Source of the DNA: Shinisaurus crocodilurus
Taxonomy: Eukaryota > Chordata > Lepidosauria > Squamata > Shinisauridae
Direction of reading: 5' to 3'
DNA length: 64,000 nt
Assembly (NCBI GenBank): GCA_021292165.1
Contig: CM037879.1
Span: forward strand, 282,632,272-282,696,271
Shown here: in pieces, positions 44,999 through 54,684 of the stretch
Numbering within the stretch: position 1 is the stretch's first letter
Layout of the letters: every line of letters starts with the position of its first letter
The notes under the pieces: generated by a model
What the model was told of the DNA's origin: nothing
Database searches by the model: none
Seen by the model: the letters and a program-made list of their open reading frames with translations, nothing else
Made by a program: the position numbers and the translations under genes

Positions 44999-45134
44999 CA
45001 GTGTTCTCCAACCTTGGGTCCCCAGATGTTTTTGGCCTACAACTCCCAGCATGCCCCAGCCAGCGTAGCTGGCTGGGGCATGCTGGGAGTTGTAGGCCAA
45101 AAACATCTGGGGAACCCAAGGTTGGAGAACACTC
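44999..45134. mobile_element. Palindromic hAT MITE, copy G
   Basis: CAGTGTTCTCCAACC / GGTTGGAGAACACTC with perfect target duplication CCCTACGG (44991-44998, 45135-45142). It sits inside an older AGTAAGCCC..GCATAGGATTGCAGG-type repeat. Confidence 0.94.
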
Positions 45135-45225
45135 CCCTACGGAGTTACTCCCAGGTAACTGTGCATAGGATTGCAGGCTAAAGCTATTCCTTAAAATTCA
45201 CTCCCAAATTTCACTTTAGGCTTTT

Positions 45226-45455
45226 GGGGGTGGGGAGGGGGGAAGGGAGGGGAGGGGAGGAGTCAGGCTCCGCCAGCATACAAAATATCCTGGCGGCTCC
45301 TTGCCCTATTTTCCGCCTGCTCCGAGGCCGAACGCTTAGGACAGTCTAAGTGTTTGCATGGCGGGAGGAGAGCAGAGGTGACTTTCGTAGGATGCCCGTA
45401 ATCCTCCGAGTTTGGAGGGTTACGGGGTAGTAGCCTTATTGGACTGCACCCTTGA
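45226..45455. mobile_element. GC-rich MITE family, copy 2 (partial)
   Basis: Contains ATATCCTGGCGGCTCC, GATGCCCGTAATCCTCCGAG, TTTGGAGGGTTACGGG and ends TTGGACTGCACCCTTG. About half the family length. Confidence 0.7.
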
Positions 45456-45459
45456 TCAC

Positions 45460-46160
45460 TGTGCTCGCTGCATGGATACTTTCTTCCTTAGTCTCAGGCT
45501 CCCAATAGAACACCATCCAGGGCTGGCAAGGGGCAGATGATATCGACAGGAGGACAACTAATAATGTGCGTTAATGTTTTTCTGTGGGCCCCAAGTAAGG
45601 ATGTGTCGAACTCCCTGAGAAACATCACCAGCCTTAACCCTTCAAGGTTTTTTTTCTTCTTTTTTTGTAATCCTCAGATGCCCAAACAAGAACTTGATTT
45701 ATAATTTCACTTTACGTAAAATATAGTGCAACTCTATGCACTACATCTACACATTCTGGAGGCACTTGAATGCACTGTAGTGTAACCTACTTTTACAATA
45801 CATAACCTACATTTCATGTGCTGTCAGTTTCACATGTATACCTCCCCCCAAAGCACGGAAACAATAATAAGCTCTTCCCCCCCCAAAAGAATGTTTACAT
45901 TTCCACCCCCACAAACCACCCGATAACTGTGTACCAGTGATAACCTACTGATCTGCTCACCCGGGAATCTGCTTAAAGTGTCGGCAACGTTTGTCCATCA
46001 TCTTGATGGCGCTCTTGAGGTCAACACATCCATTAGCCACTCATTGTGTGAAAGGAGCTATCCCTCCCACCCCCTCCGAGATGGAAATGTACAATGCAAA
46101 GGGCTGCCATCATATCCCCGATAAGCCAATGCAACTGGGCGGAAGAGGTTGGCACTTTCG
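45460..46160. other. Unique DNA
   Basis: Nothing recognised. Confidence 0.45.
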
Positions 46161-46164
46161 GAGA

Positions 46165-46330
46165 GATCTCACACAGCTCAGTGGTTGAGCACATGCTTTG
46201 CATGCATACGGTCTCAGGTTCAATGTCTGGCATCTCCAGCTAAAAGGAATTCGGTGGACAGGGCTCAGAAGGACCTTTGCCTTAGATTGCTGCTGCTAGT
46301 CAAAGTAGGCACGACATTAACAGCCCAGCC
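46165..46330 (+). mobile_element. tRNA-Ala-type SINE
   Basis: CACAGCTCAGTGGTTGAGCA (A box), GCTTTGCATGCATACGGTCT, CAGGTTCAATGTCTGGCATC (B box), then the SINE body with ACCTTTGCCTTAGATTGC. Confidence 0.82.
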
Positions 46331-46579
46331 CTATAACACATGCCTCCCATGACACCTGAGTGATGCCATCTTTCTCGCTCCACTCGTACTCTTCCTCAAA
46401 GTCTAGCTTTTCTGTGAGGCCTTTGGCACACACGCCTGGTTCCCATGACCAACTGTACCCGAGCCTGTAGCTAAATCTAGGTATGTGCAACTGAAGCCAC
46501 CACACATCACTTCCCTGTTTACACCTGCCTCCGCTTCCCTCTCCTTCCTGTGTAGTTTTCCCGTTTAAACCTAAGCAAG

Positions 46580-47105
46580 CATAGGAAAGCACCTTCTATG
46601 ACAGTGTTCTCCAACCTTGGGTCCCCAGATGTTTTTGGCCTACAATTCCCTGGCTGGGGCATGCTGGGAGTTGTAGGCCAAAAACATCTGGGGACCCAAG
46701 GTTGGAGAACACTGTTCTATGAGGTCTGATTGAAAGAGCTGGGTGTTTTAAGCCTGGAGATGAGAACATTAAGGTGAGACATGATAGTGGGTCTTCAAAG
46801 ATCTGAAAGGCTGGCATGCAGAAGATGAAGCAGACTCATTCTCCATTACTCCAGGGGACAGGACTAGAACCAATGGTTGGACGTTGCAGGGTGGCAGATT
46901 TGGGGTCAACATTAGGAGAAACTTCCTAATGGGCAGGGCTGTTTGGCAGTGGAATGAACTGCCTCGTGAGGTGGTGGCGGCAGCTTCTCCTTCGCGGAAG
47001 CTATTGAAGCAGAGGCTGGAAGTCCATCTATCAGGGATGGGGTACCTGCATGCAGCAATGCAGAGCCTGTGTTGAGCAGGGGTTGGACTAGGTACTGGGT
47101 CTTTT
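46580..47105 (+). pseudogene. CR1-like LINE ORF2 C-terminus, interrupted by MITE copy H
   Basis: After the MITE, the frame contains GGRFGVNIRRNFLMGRAVWQ and WNELPREVV, the CR1-type C-terminal motif, then a 3' UTR with AGCAGGGGTTGGACTAGG. More diverged than the copies at 19577 and 26980. Confidence 0.82.
46602..46714. mobile_element. Palindromic hAT MITE, copy H (113 bp)
   Basis: CAGTGTTCTCCAACC / GGTTGGAGAACACTG with perfect target duplication TTCTATGA (46594-46601, 46715-46722), inside a CR1-like copy. Confidence 0.95.
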
Positions 47106-47109
47106 TGGG

Positions 47110-47985
47110 GATGGGGAATAAATTTGTTCAGTTTGTATTTTAATGAGAACTTAGCTAATTTGCAGTTCCTGAATCAATATGTGAACCCTAAGCCAGGGGT
47201 AGCCCAGGTAGTCAATGGTGAGGGATTCTGGGAGTCATAGTACAAAACATTTGTAGGGCACCAGGATGCCTATCCTCCCTTCCTAAGCTATCACCATAGC
47301 TAGTGTCCATGGTTTTCTTAAGTTAAGTAGTGATGGGTGAACTTAACCCAACATAAATTGTAATTTGCTTCTCAAGTAATGAATTCCTCCATCCAATCTC
47401 AGACAGAAGTTCTCCATTATTCAAAGATATCATTGTGTACATACAAATTGCTGCACGCACATCTACAAAGTGCATCTCAGGGATTGTAGTATGGCATCAT
47501 ACTATGTGTCATGATGTCATGAATCACTACGTTATATTGTCCCATCTGTTTTCACATGCCCTACTGTTAACCTGACAGTCATTACGGAGCCAGTAGAGCT
47601 GGTGTAAGTGGCTGAGGCATCTCCATCTGCTGAAGTCCACATCTTCTCCTTGTCTGCCATGCACCTGGGGCTGCACCACTCACCTCCCAATCTCCTCCTC
47701 CTTGGATTCCCTTTCCAGTATCCTCTCACAGTGCCACCCACCAGCACCCAGGTATAAAGTAAACCTTTACTTCCCAAACATGAAGAAAATTCTGCCTGAT
47801 ACTAGAGAGAAATGGCCTCTGTTGACTAGCTGGATACAGAAAGGAAACCAAGCCACTAATGAAAAAGGAAATATTTTGAACATGGTGTGCATGGTAAGCT
47901 ATGTGTCTGTTTCTTTAAACATGACTTTTTGTTGTTGAAGGATTTCAAATCCAAACTTTTACACTGATTGGTTTGGAGAACAGTA
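47110..47985. other. Unique DNA
   Basis: No gene or clear repeat. Confidence 0.45.
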
Positions 47986-47989
47986 ACCA

Positions 47990-48082
47990 AGGATGCAATC
48001 CTATGTATGTTCAGACAGAAAAAAAGTCCTACAACTCCCAGCATGCTTTTTTTCTGTCTAAACAAGCATGGGATTGCACCCT
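47990..48082. mobile_element. Foldback MITE, TGCAATCCTATG termini, copy 2 (short)
   Basis: GGATGCAATCCTATGTATGT..CAGACAGAAAAAAAGTCC on the left and TTTTTTTCTGTCTAAACAAG..GGATTGCACCCT on the right; internal part deleted relative to 20283. Confidence 0.8.
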
Positions 48083-48589
48083 AAAGGGTTAAAGTGGCAT
48101 CATTCCAGAAGCATGAGCATTGCGAATGGAACATTTACATTTCTTTCAGAAAGGAAAAGGTTAAAGCAACCAGCATCACTCAGGACATGGGCAGAAATGA
48201 TGGACTTTTGATGGTGCAGTCATGCGGACTGCACAAGCACTCATCATCAGTCCCAGATCGAACAAAGAAAACACTAAAGTCCATTAGATAGTCATCCATG
48301 CACGGTACAAATCCAGGGATTACGAACATAAGAGATTCTAACAATGAACCACCTAATTTTGAGTTTCGGTGGGCATCCCTAGTTAATTATGGAGTTCACG
48401 AAGAAAAACTGCAATGGGGGGGAATCCCAAGTGTGTGGGGGAAATCCCGAGAAAAAGAAAGGGGTAAAAAACAAGCTAAAGAAAAATATTTTGTATTTCA
48501 CCATGGTGAATTTCACCATATTTAGAATCGGAAATTCCGGTTTTCATTTCCTCTGTGTCGAAGCCCGCAGTTGTGTTCCATGAACTCTA

Positions 48590-48900
48590 GTGATTCATCG
48601 CTCTTGCCAGCAGCCAATCATTCGGCAGGTCAAGTCGAAACGGGCCGTGGTGCCAGCAGCTCCTGCTGCCCTGATAATCCATTTCATTCCAGGCATGGCG
48701 ACATGCTCTCTCGCCAGCTGCCATTTCCAGTTACCTTTTATACAGCTGACATAATGTGTCAATGTGTTGGAAGCAGTAAAACAGTCACAGGGAAGCAATC
48801 GCAAAGATTAATAGCAACCGGCGCTTGATCATCTTTAGCAATATTAGAGCGCTGGGAATGACACTTTTGGAACAAGAATTCTTCATTTCTAGGAACAACG
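48590..48900. promoter_or_regulatory. Candidate conserved non-coding element
   Basis: Repeat-free, compositionally complex block with CAGCTGACATAATGTG, GCAAAGATTAATAGCAACC and CTTTAGCAATATTAGAG. Proposed from complexity only. Confidence 0.3.
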
Positions 48901-49632
48901 TTTAATTGCCTTAAGACTGTGTGCTCACGTAAAACCAGGAGAAGCCTTATGCTCTGTAATGTTCACTGATATGACTGTCAACCCCCCCCCCCCCGTGCAT
49001 CCATATCCCCTCTCACCAGACACTTGCATTGAAACCTTTTGTATTACTCTAGTTTTCATGAATATGGGTCATAACAACTTTTTAAAGTTATGTTACATTG
49101 CACGTCTCCTTATTGGCGCTGGTGGCCAGGAAACAAGAGAGCTAAATTTGTTGCTCAGCTCTGGATGTCCCTTCTGGTTTCGTTATCGCTTATAGCTAAA
49201 CAACGAAACCACTACTGCATCTACGACCTCTCTCGCGCCAGACACTTACATTAAAACCTTTTGTATCATTCTAGCCCTCCTGCATAAATGTCATACCCTT
49301 AATGTGTGTGGAAACCAACAGGGTCGATCCATATTAAATTCAGGGGTGCCGTACAGAGAGGGCAGCTGTCTCCTTCAATACACGTTGTTTCTGCTCAAAG
49401 GGACACCTACACCTCCGATTGTTAATAGGTGTACATGGGGCATGCAACAAAATGCTGCCATGTGGAGTGCTCCTGTGCATGTTTCCAGGTAGCCCCATCC
49501 TTTCCCAGGGTAGTCCATTCCATCCTGGCCCCCCGTTTCCCATTTTTCACACTCAGCGTTCTGTGGCCACTGAGCATGCCCAATCCTCATTGGGCTGTAT
49601 TTGAACCACCCTTGTTCAATTATGGCGCCAGC
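48901..49632. other. Non-coding, no assigned element
   Basis: C-run at 48983-48994. The motif CACTTGCATTGAAACCTTTTGTATTACTCTAG near 49020 recurs in diverged form near 49240, suggesting an old roughly 220-bp tandem relation. Confidence 0.4.
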
Positions 49633-50065
49633 TAGGGATGTAACTGCTCAGCTCTGGGGGGCATAGTGGGCCGAAATTGGCCCCGCTCAGCCTCCCCGAG
49701 ACTCGTGGGCCTTACCGGGTCCCGGCCCCGCTCGCCTCTCCGCGACGAGCCGGCCGCGCCGGCCACGACGGTCCTGTCACGTCACTTCCGGCCGCGACGG
49801 GACCCTGCGCCAGTGTGATGGGACCCCACGCTGCGTCTTTTCCGTAGAAACCAGGGCAACAGGGCTTAAAATGGCCGTTTTAAGCCCTGTTGCCCTGGTT
49901 TCTATGGAAAAGATGCAGTACAGGGTCCCGTCGCGCAGGGTCCTGTCGCGGCAGGCACAGGCGGCTCGAGCGGCGCGGAGAATCGCTCCGCGCCACTGAG
50001 AATCGAGTGGTGGGGGGCCAGAGCGGAGAGGCGAGGTGCCCCCCCAAGTTACGTGAACATCACTA
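49633..50065. mobile_element. CpG-rich foldback MITE, copy 2
   Basis: Termini TAGGGATGTAAC / GTGAACATCACTA with target duplication GCGCCAGC / GTGCCAGC (49625-49632, 50066-50073). The inner hairpin has AACCAGGGCAACAGGGCTTA paired with TAAGCCCTGTTGCCCTGGTT, flanked by CpG-rich CCTGTCACGTCACTTCCGG blocks as in 29385-29794. Confidence 0.85.
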
Positions 50066-50079
50066 GTGCCAGCAGAAGA

Positions 50080-50950
50080 GGGCAGGACAGAAATGCCCAG
50101 TTAGGCATAGTCATCGGTTGAGGGGCCAATTTCCCTGCCAGGACCCAATCTCTGATAGCGATTCCTAGTAGCCGCTCCCTGTATATAAACCTTGGTAGCT
50201 CCCCTTAACCTTCGCAGGAGTCAACGCACCACCATCCTGAACAGCTTCCCGCCTCCTTGAAGATAGGAACGTCGTGTGTATACTTGGTGGGCAACCCTGG
50301 GTGTGTTGCACTCTGTTCGTGCTCTGGATGGCTGAATTGATAGCCTGGGACTTATTATCACGCGGTTTACTGGGGCATTTATTGGATCATCTGAGAGCTG
50401 TGTTTGCTCATTAGGGGAATTGCTGCAATAAAAGCAATTTTATTGCTCTTGCTTTGTCTGTGGGAGGCCAGGATGGGGACAAGTATCGACGTCCACCAAA
50501 ATTTTGTCCAAAGCAAAAATTCACAATCGATGTGGGTGTCTCTTCTCAGGGGAAATAACCAAGGAATTCCGAGGGGTGTAAAAAGACTTGCACTAACACT
50601 GACAAAATTTGTCAGCAGTGTGCGTCCCTGGGTCATCACCACATTTTGTCCAAAAGTGAGTCGTACTTGCACGGGTAGAATTGTCATGGAATTCCAAGGG
50701 AACTCAAAAGACTGATGTCATGTTTTGGAGGGGGTGGTGGTGGTTAGCAACAATAGCACTGCCAGCACTAGTGCTCACAAGCTGTTTCCTCACTACCGTT
50801 GGCATAATGCTTCTGCCATGAAACAGCATGGTTAGAACTGGTACTGATAACTGCAGTGTTCCTGAATACAATTCAACATGGGTCGTACAGCACCAGTATT
50901 ATAAATACCGTCAGAAAGGCAGTGTATAAATGAAGTCTGAAACACACAAT
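50080..50950. other. Unique DNA
   Basis: No gene-like signal. ACAAAATTTGTC-type motifs recur around 50490-50650, unassigned. Confidence 0.4.
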
Positions 50951-50957
50951 TAGGGAT

Positions 50958-51030
50958 ATTTATTTTTATTTATTTATTTCTTATATTTATTAATCGCCCA
51001 TCTGGCCGGTCACCCGGCCACCCTTGGATA
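50958..51030 (-). mobile_element. L2-type 3' tail
   Basis: Reversed TTATTTATTTATTTC then TTAATCGCCCATCTGGCCGG, matching the CCGGCCAGATGGGCGATT tail at 53037 and 62800. Confidence 0.75.
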
Positions 51031-51120
51031 GCGGAGCATTTCATTCAGTCCATGTTTTTAAGTGAAAAAACCTAATTCACACACCCCAGTCTGATACACA
51101 GATCGGAATGCCGTCATACA

Positions 51121-51300
51121 GGCCTGTGGCTCACGCTGGCTCAGCTTGTCTGAGGGTGGAAAGCTAAGCGGGGTCAGGCCTGGTGATTACTTGGATGGGA
51201 GACCCCTCCTCTAGTTTCCTGCATTGAGCAGGGGGTTGAACTCGATGGCCGTGTAGGCCCCTTCCAACTCTATGATCTATGAAATCTATGAATCTACGAA
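51121..51300 (+). mobile_element. 5S rRNA-derived SINE with CR1-like tail, copy 3
   Basis: GGCCTGTGGCTCACGCTGGC, GGAAAGCTAAGCGGGGTCAG, GATTACTTGGATGGGAGACC, then GGGGGTTGAACTCGATGGCC and a tail of CTATGATCTATGAAATCTAT. The best-preserved head of the three copies. Confidence 0.92.
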
Positions 51301-51553
51301 TCCTTTGGATTGTGCACTCTTCTGAATGTTGCTATGCAGTCCTTGGCTCAAAAATGTGTACAAAATTTTCTGTATTAGGGGGATATGCCATACAAAAATG
51401 CATATTTTATGGGGGAAATGCATACAACCTAAATGTGAATTTTCTTACATTTAAAGAAAAATTGCAGAAAACAGGACGGAACAGAGTAATGATTGAACAC
51501 ATGAGAATCTGAAATGGACTGGTTGATATATTGACCTGTCTATCGCTAGACAC

Positions 51554-52002
51554 TAGAGATGTGTGTACAAGCAAAACTTGACTTTGTCGAATTTCACCAA
51601 ATTCCATTTCGAAGCACATTCCCTCTTGTGTCTATATCAGATTGTGATCTTTGTTTTTTTTCTTTTTGCATGAAAATTTGTGTGCATTTGTATGCATATT
51701 TTTGGATGCATCAATTGTATGCATCTTTGAAATGTATGCATTCTTCTCCCATTGATCAAAGCATGTGTGCAATTTTTCAACAGTGTGCATTTTTTTCAGG
51801 TGCATTTTTTTCAGGTGCATTTTTCAAATGTGTGGATGCTGCCGAATGCATTTTTTTTTTGCGGGGGGATCACATTGCAATCTTGGAAATGTACAGACTT
51901 TGACCACAGAATGTGTTCAAGTCCGTGTTCAGTCCAGAAGGTATGAACCTGGTAAATCGTGATTAAAAAAATGAACTGAAATTAATTTCTCATACATCTG
52001 TA
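51554..52002. mobile_element. hAT-like MITE with TAGAGATGTGTGTA termini
   Basis: 449 bp, inverted ends TAGAGATGTGTGTA / TCATACATCTGTA, flanked by a perfect 8-bp duplication CTAGACAC (51546-51553, 52003-52010). The interior is dense in ATGCATTTTT / TGTGCATTT motifs, including a TTTTTTCAGGTGCA doublet. Non-coding. Confidence 0.9.
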
Positions 52003-52059
52003 CTAGACACAACTCCTCCCCTGTCCTTCAACCGGGATTTTTTTTTCTTGTCATTCATA

Positions 52060-52300
52060 AAGCAGATAAAAAACCAAAGCTCTCCATTTGCAGCACCCTC
52101 CTTGCCTGTAGGCTTCATCAACTTAGGTGTTTTCAGGGCTGTAAAGCAATGAACTTTCCATCAGCCGCATCGTCAGCTAATTAGCCCTCCTGATTACAGT
52201 AATTACTATTGATTCACTCCTGAATGACTTCTTAAGTAACCAAGTGCAAGTTATACTTGAAAGTAAAGACCCACGTATGAATATTAATCCAGCCATTTCC
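52060..52300. promoter_or_regulatory. Candidate conserved non-coding element
   Basis: Repeat-free sequence with CAGCTAATTAGCCCTCCTGA and TTACAGTAATTACTATTGAT, a dense cluster of homeodomain-type cores. One of the most CNE-like blocks in the window; conservation not tested. Confidence 0.35.
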
Positions 52301-52794
52301 TTTTGCTTTTGTTCTTTTTTTTTCTCTCTCTCCTCATCCTCGTTTAGCCCCTAAGGTATAGCTTGCAATCTTATATGCTTAAATTTGATCACAGGGGTGT
52401 CAGGGGAGGTGGCGAACCCTCACTTCAATGGCATTCTAATCTCATGACAGGATGTTTAACATGCAGAGACATAGAAAATGTGGTGTCTGCATCGGCAGGA
52501 AGCAAACTTTCAGAGAAAATGGGACATGGCTGACTTCTGTGATCTTTTACCACGACACTTGAGAAGCCATTTCTTCATTAGAACCTGAGCAGCTTTTCTC
52601 TGTTATTATACATGACTAGATTAACTCTGGGCAAGGCTCCCCCAACCTGGTACGCTCCAGATGCATTGGATTGCAAATTCCATAATTCCCAGCTGGAATT
52701 TAAAAATATTTGCAAATTTCTTCAGAAACAGGATGGGAAGAACTTGAGATTTTAAAACATGTGATGTGGGAGAAAGAGACACAGATTTATGTAT

Positions 52795-53269
52795 GTATTT
52801 ATTTATTAATTATATTTATACCCCACCCTTTTTTCCTGTTATGGAACTCCCTCCCTAGTGACCTTCGCCATGCCCCCTCCGTGATGAGCTTCCGCCGTGC
52901 ATTAAAAACATGGCTGTTCAGGCGGGAATATGGGGTGGGTTAGGTTTTTAATGAGAATTTTTATATTGTTTTAATTATTATATTTTATTGTGTTTTACTG
53001 TATTTTAATTGTACATCGCCCAGGGTGGCCGGACGACCGGCCAGATGGGCGATTGATAAATATAATAAATAAATAAATAAATAAGGTGGCTTACATAATC
53101 CTCCTCTTCCTCTCCATTTTATCCTCACAACAACCCTGTGAGGGTAGGTTAGGCTGAGAGTCAGTGACTGGCCCAAAGTCACCCAGTGAGTTTCATGCCG
53201 AGCGGGGACTAGAACCCAGATCTCCCGAGTCCCAGTCCAACACTCTCACCACTACGCCACACTGGCTCT
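52795..53269 (-). mobile_element. Sauria-type SINE split by an L2 fragment
   Basis: The 3' tail (plus strand TATTTATTTATTAATTATAT, ACCCCACCCTTTTTTCCTG) is at 52795-52835. The rest of the body (GGTGGCTTACATAATCCTCC to the 5' end CGCCACACTGGCTCT) is at 53084-53269. In the intact copy at 42810 these parts are contiguous. Confidence 0.9.
52836..53083 (+). pseudogene. L2-type LINE ORF2 C-terminus and tail nested in a SINE
   Basis: Reading frame gives LLWNSLPSDLRHAPSVMSFR and RALKTWLFRREYGVG, the L2 ORF2 end, then GTACATCGCCCAGGGTGGCC, GGCCAGATGGGCGATTGATA and an AAATAAATAAAT tail. The left junction shares GGAAC with the SINE. Confidence 0.92.
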
Positions 53270-53384
53270 AGTTTCATCCATCCAGGCAAAAAAGGGCTTT
53301 AAGCGCTTAGTTCTTTGGACTGTTGATGGCTGGGGCCAGTTACAGGGAGCAAGTGACTCCCTTGTTACATCATCTTCCCTGGCT

Positions 53385-54305
53385 ATAGTATTGGTCTGTT
53401 TTCAGTCAGAATTCAAAGTGCTGGTTATGACCTATAAGGCTCTATAGAGCTTGGGACAAAGCTACCTGACAGACTGCCTTCTCCCATACAAACTTGCCTG
53501 GGTCCTAAGACCTTTGGGAGAGGCCCTTCTTTCAAGACTACCGCCTCCAGAGGTGCATTCGGTGGTGACATGGAAGAGGGCCTTCTTGGTGGCTGCTCCC
53601 TGACTGTGAAACGCCCTGCTGAGGGAGCCTAGATTCACTCCTCCTTTGCTGTCCTTCTGCCAGCAGGCAAAGACCTTTTTATTCAAGTGGGCGTTTGGGG
53701 TATAAGTGAGTCTCTTGGGTTGGGTGCTGTTTTTACTGTCACTGTTGTGGTTTTAATTGTGTTTTTGGATGCAATCCAATGGGGATGCCCGCAAGCCCCT
53801 GAACGTGGAGGATTACAGGGACCCTATGCAGGGTGGGAGGAGCGGGGAGGTGACCTTCGCCTCCCCGCTCCTCCTGCCCTGCAAGTCAGCTGGCTGGCCA
53901 ATTTCGGCCCTCTAGCTGTGGCACTTCAGAGGGGGAGGGAAGGAGGCTGCAGCACCGCCAGGATCTGTAGTATCCTCCCCTTCCCTCCCCGTCCTCAAAA
54001 GCCCTTCTCTGAGGTCACTCTTATGACCTTGGAGAAGCAGCTGGTGTGGTTCTTTCCATGCTGGCTGTGAGGTGCAAGCACAGATCCCTGGCTACAAGGT
54101 CGGAGCGCTTTCCGGCCTCAGATCTGGGAATCTGAAGAATCCTATGGCCCCCTAGATGCTGTCTAGGGGGCCATAGGATCACTCTGTTAATGTATTTGTT
54201 TAATTATTGTTTTTATCAAGTTTTATTTGTGATGGTAAGCTGTCTCGAGTGCCATTTTCTCTTCGTAGAAAAGGCAGGGTACGAATCAAGTCAATACAAA
54301 ATTAA
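53385..54305 (+). pseudogene. L2-type LINE ORF2 C-terminus and 3' UTR, split by a GC-rich MITE
   Basis: GTGCTGGTTATGACCTATAA, CTTGGGACAAAGCTACCTGA and TTTTTATTCAAGTGGGCGTT are L2 3'-region sequence. After the MITE the 3' UTR resumes (TTAATTATTGTTTTTATCAA, TGGTAAGCTGTCTCGAGTGC). Confidence 0.8.
53769..54187. mobile_element. GC-rich MITE family, copy 3 (near full length)
   Basis: From GGATGCAATCCAATGGGGAT through CGGAG/GGCCAATTTCGGCCCTCTA and ATGACCTTGGAG to GGCCCCCTAGATGCTGTCTA and GGGGCCATAGGATC. Inverted CCTATGGCCCCCTAGA / TCTAGGGGGCCATAGG close the right end. Inserted in an L2 3' UTR. Confidence 0.8.
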
Positions 54306-54373
54306 TACATTTAAAAGTTCTGGGTTTGAATCCCTGTTTATCCAACCATGTTTGTCATGTTGCATTAGGGTTG

Positions 54374-54379
<6 letters not shown>

Positions 54380-54402
<23 letters not shown>
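54380..54402 (+). repeat. (CT)n microsatellite
   Basis: CT run in a MITE-related block. Confidence 0.9.
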
Positions 54403-54405
<3 letters not shown>

Positions 54406-54684
54406 TCCAGACAGGCTTCTCATCTTTAACAGTTATATGGCAGGCAGGAAGCACATGATCATCTCCATGCTGGGATTAGTAGTACCTATGGAATTTGTCC
54501 AGTGCAGATGGCTGAAAGTTTTTATTGAACTTTAGAAAATTTGCAAATTGCATCAACGGGTAAAAACCCAAGTCAAATGTGTGAGAAAGCAAAACTCACA
54601 GATTCATTCATTCCTGTCTGCAACCTAACACAGTAAAGTACATTTATCCATTAGGTGCTGCTGGTGGGAAAGAAGAAGTCATCG

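Noticed and set aside
46165..46330. Possible tRNA-Ala gene.
   Set aside because: A and B boxes are recognisable but the acceptor stem does not close and a SINE body follows; three other degraded copies exist.
16536..46714. A peptide containing LNLGSPDVFGLQLPACPSQ appears in open frames at many places on both strands, as if a conserved protein family.
   Set aside because: It is the translation of the palindromic hAT MITE, which reads the same on both strands; the frames have no common start, end or domain.
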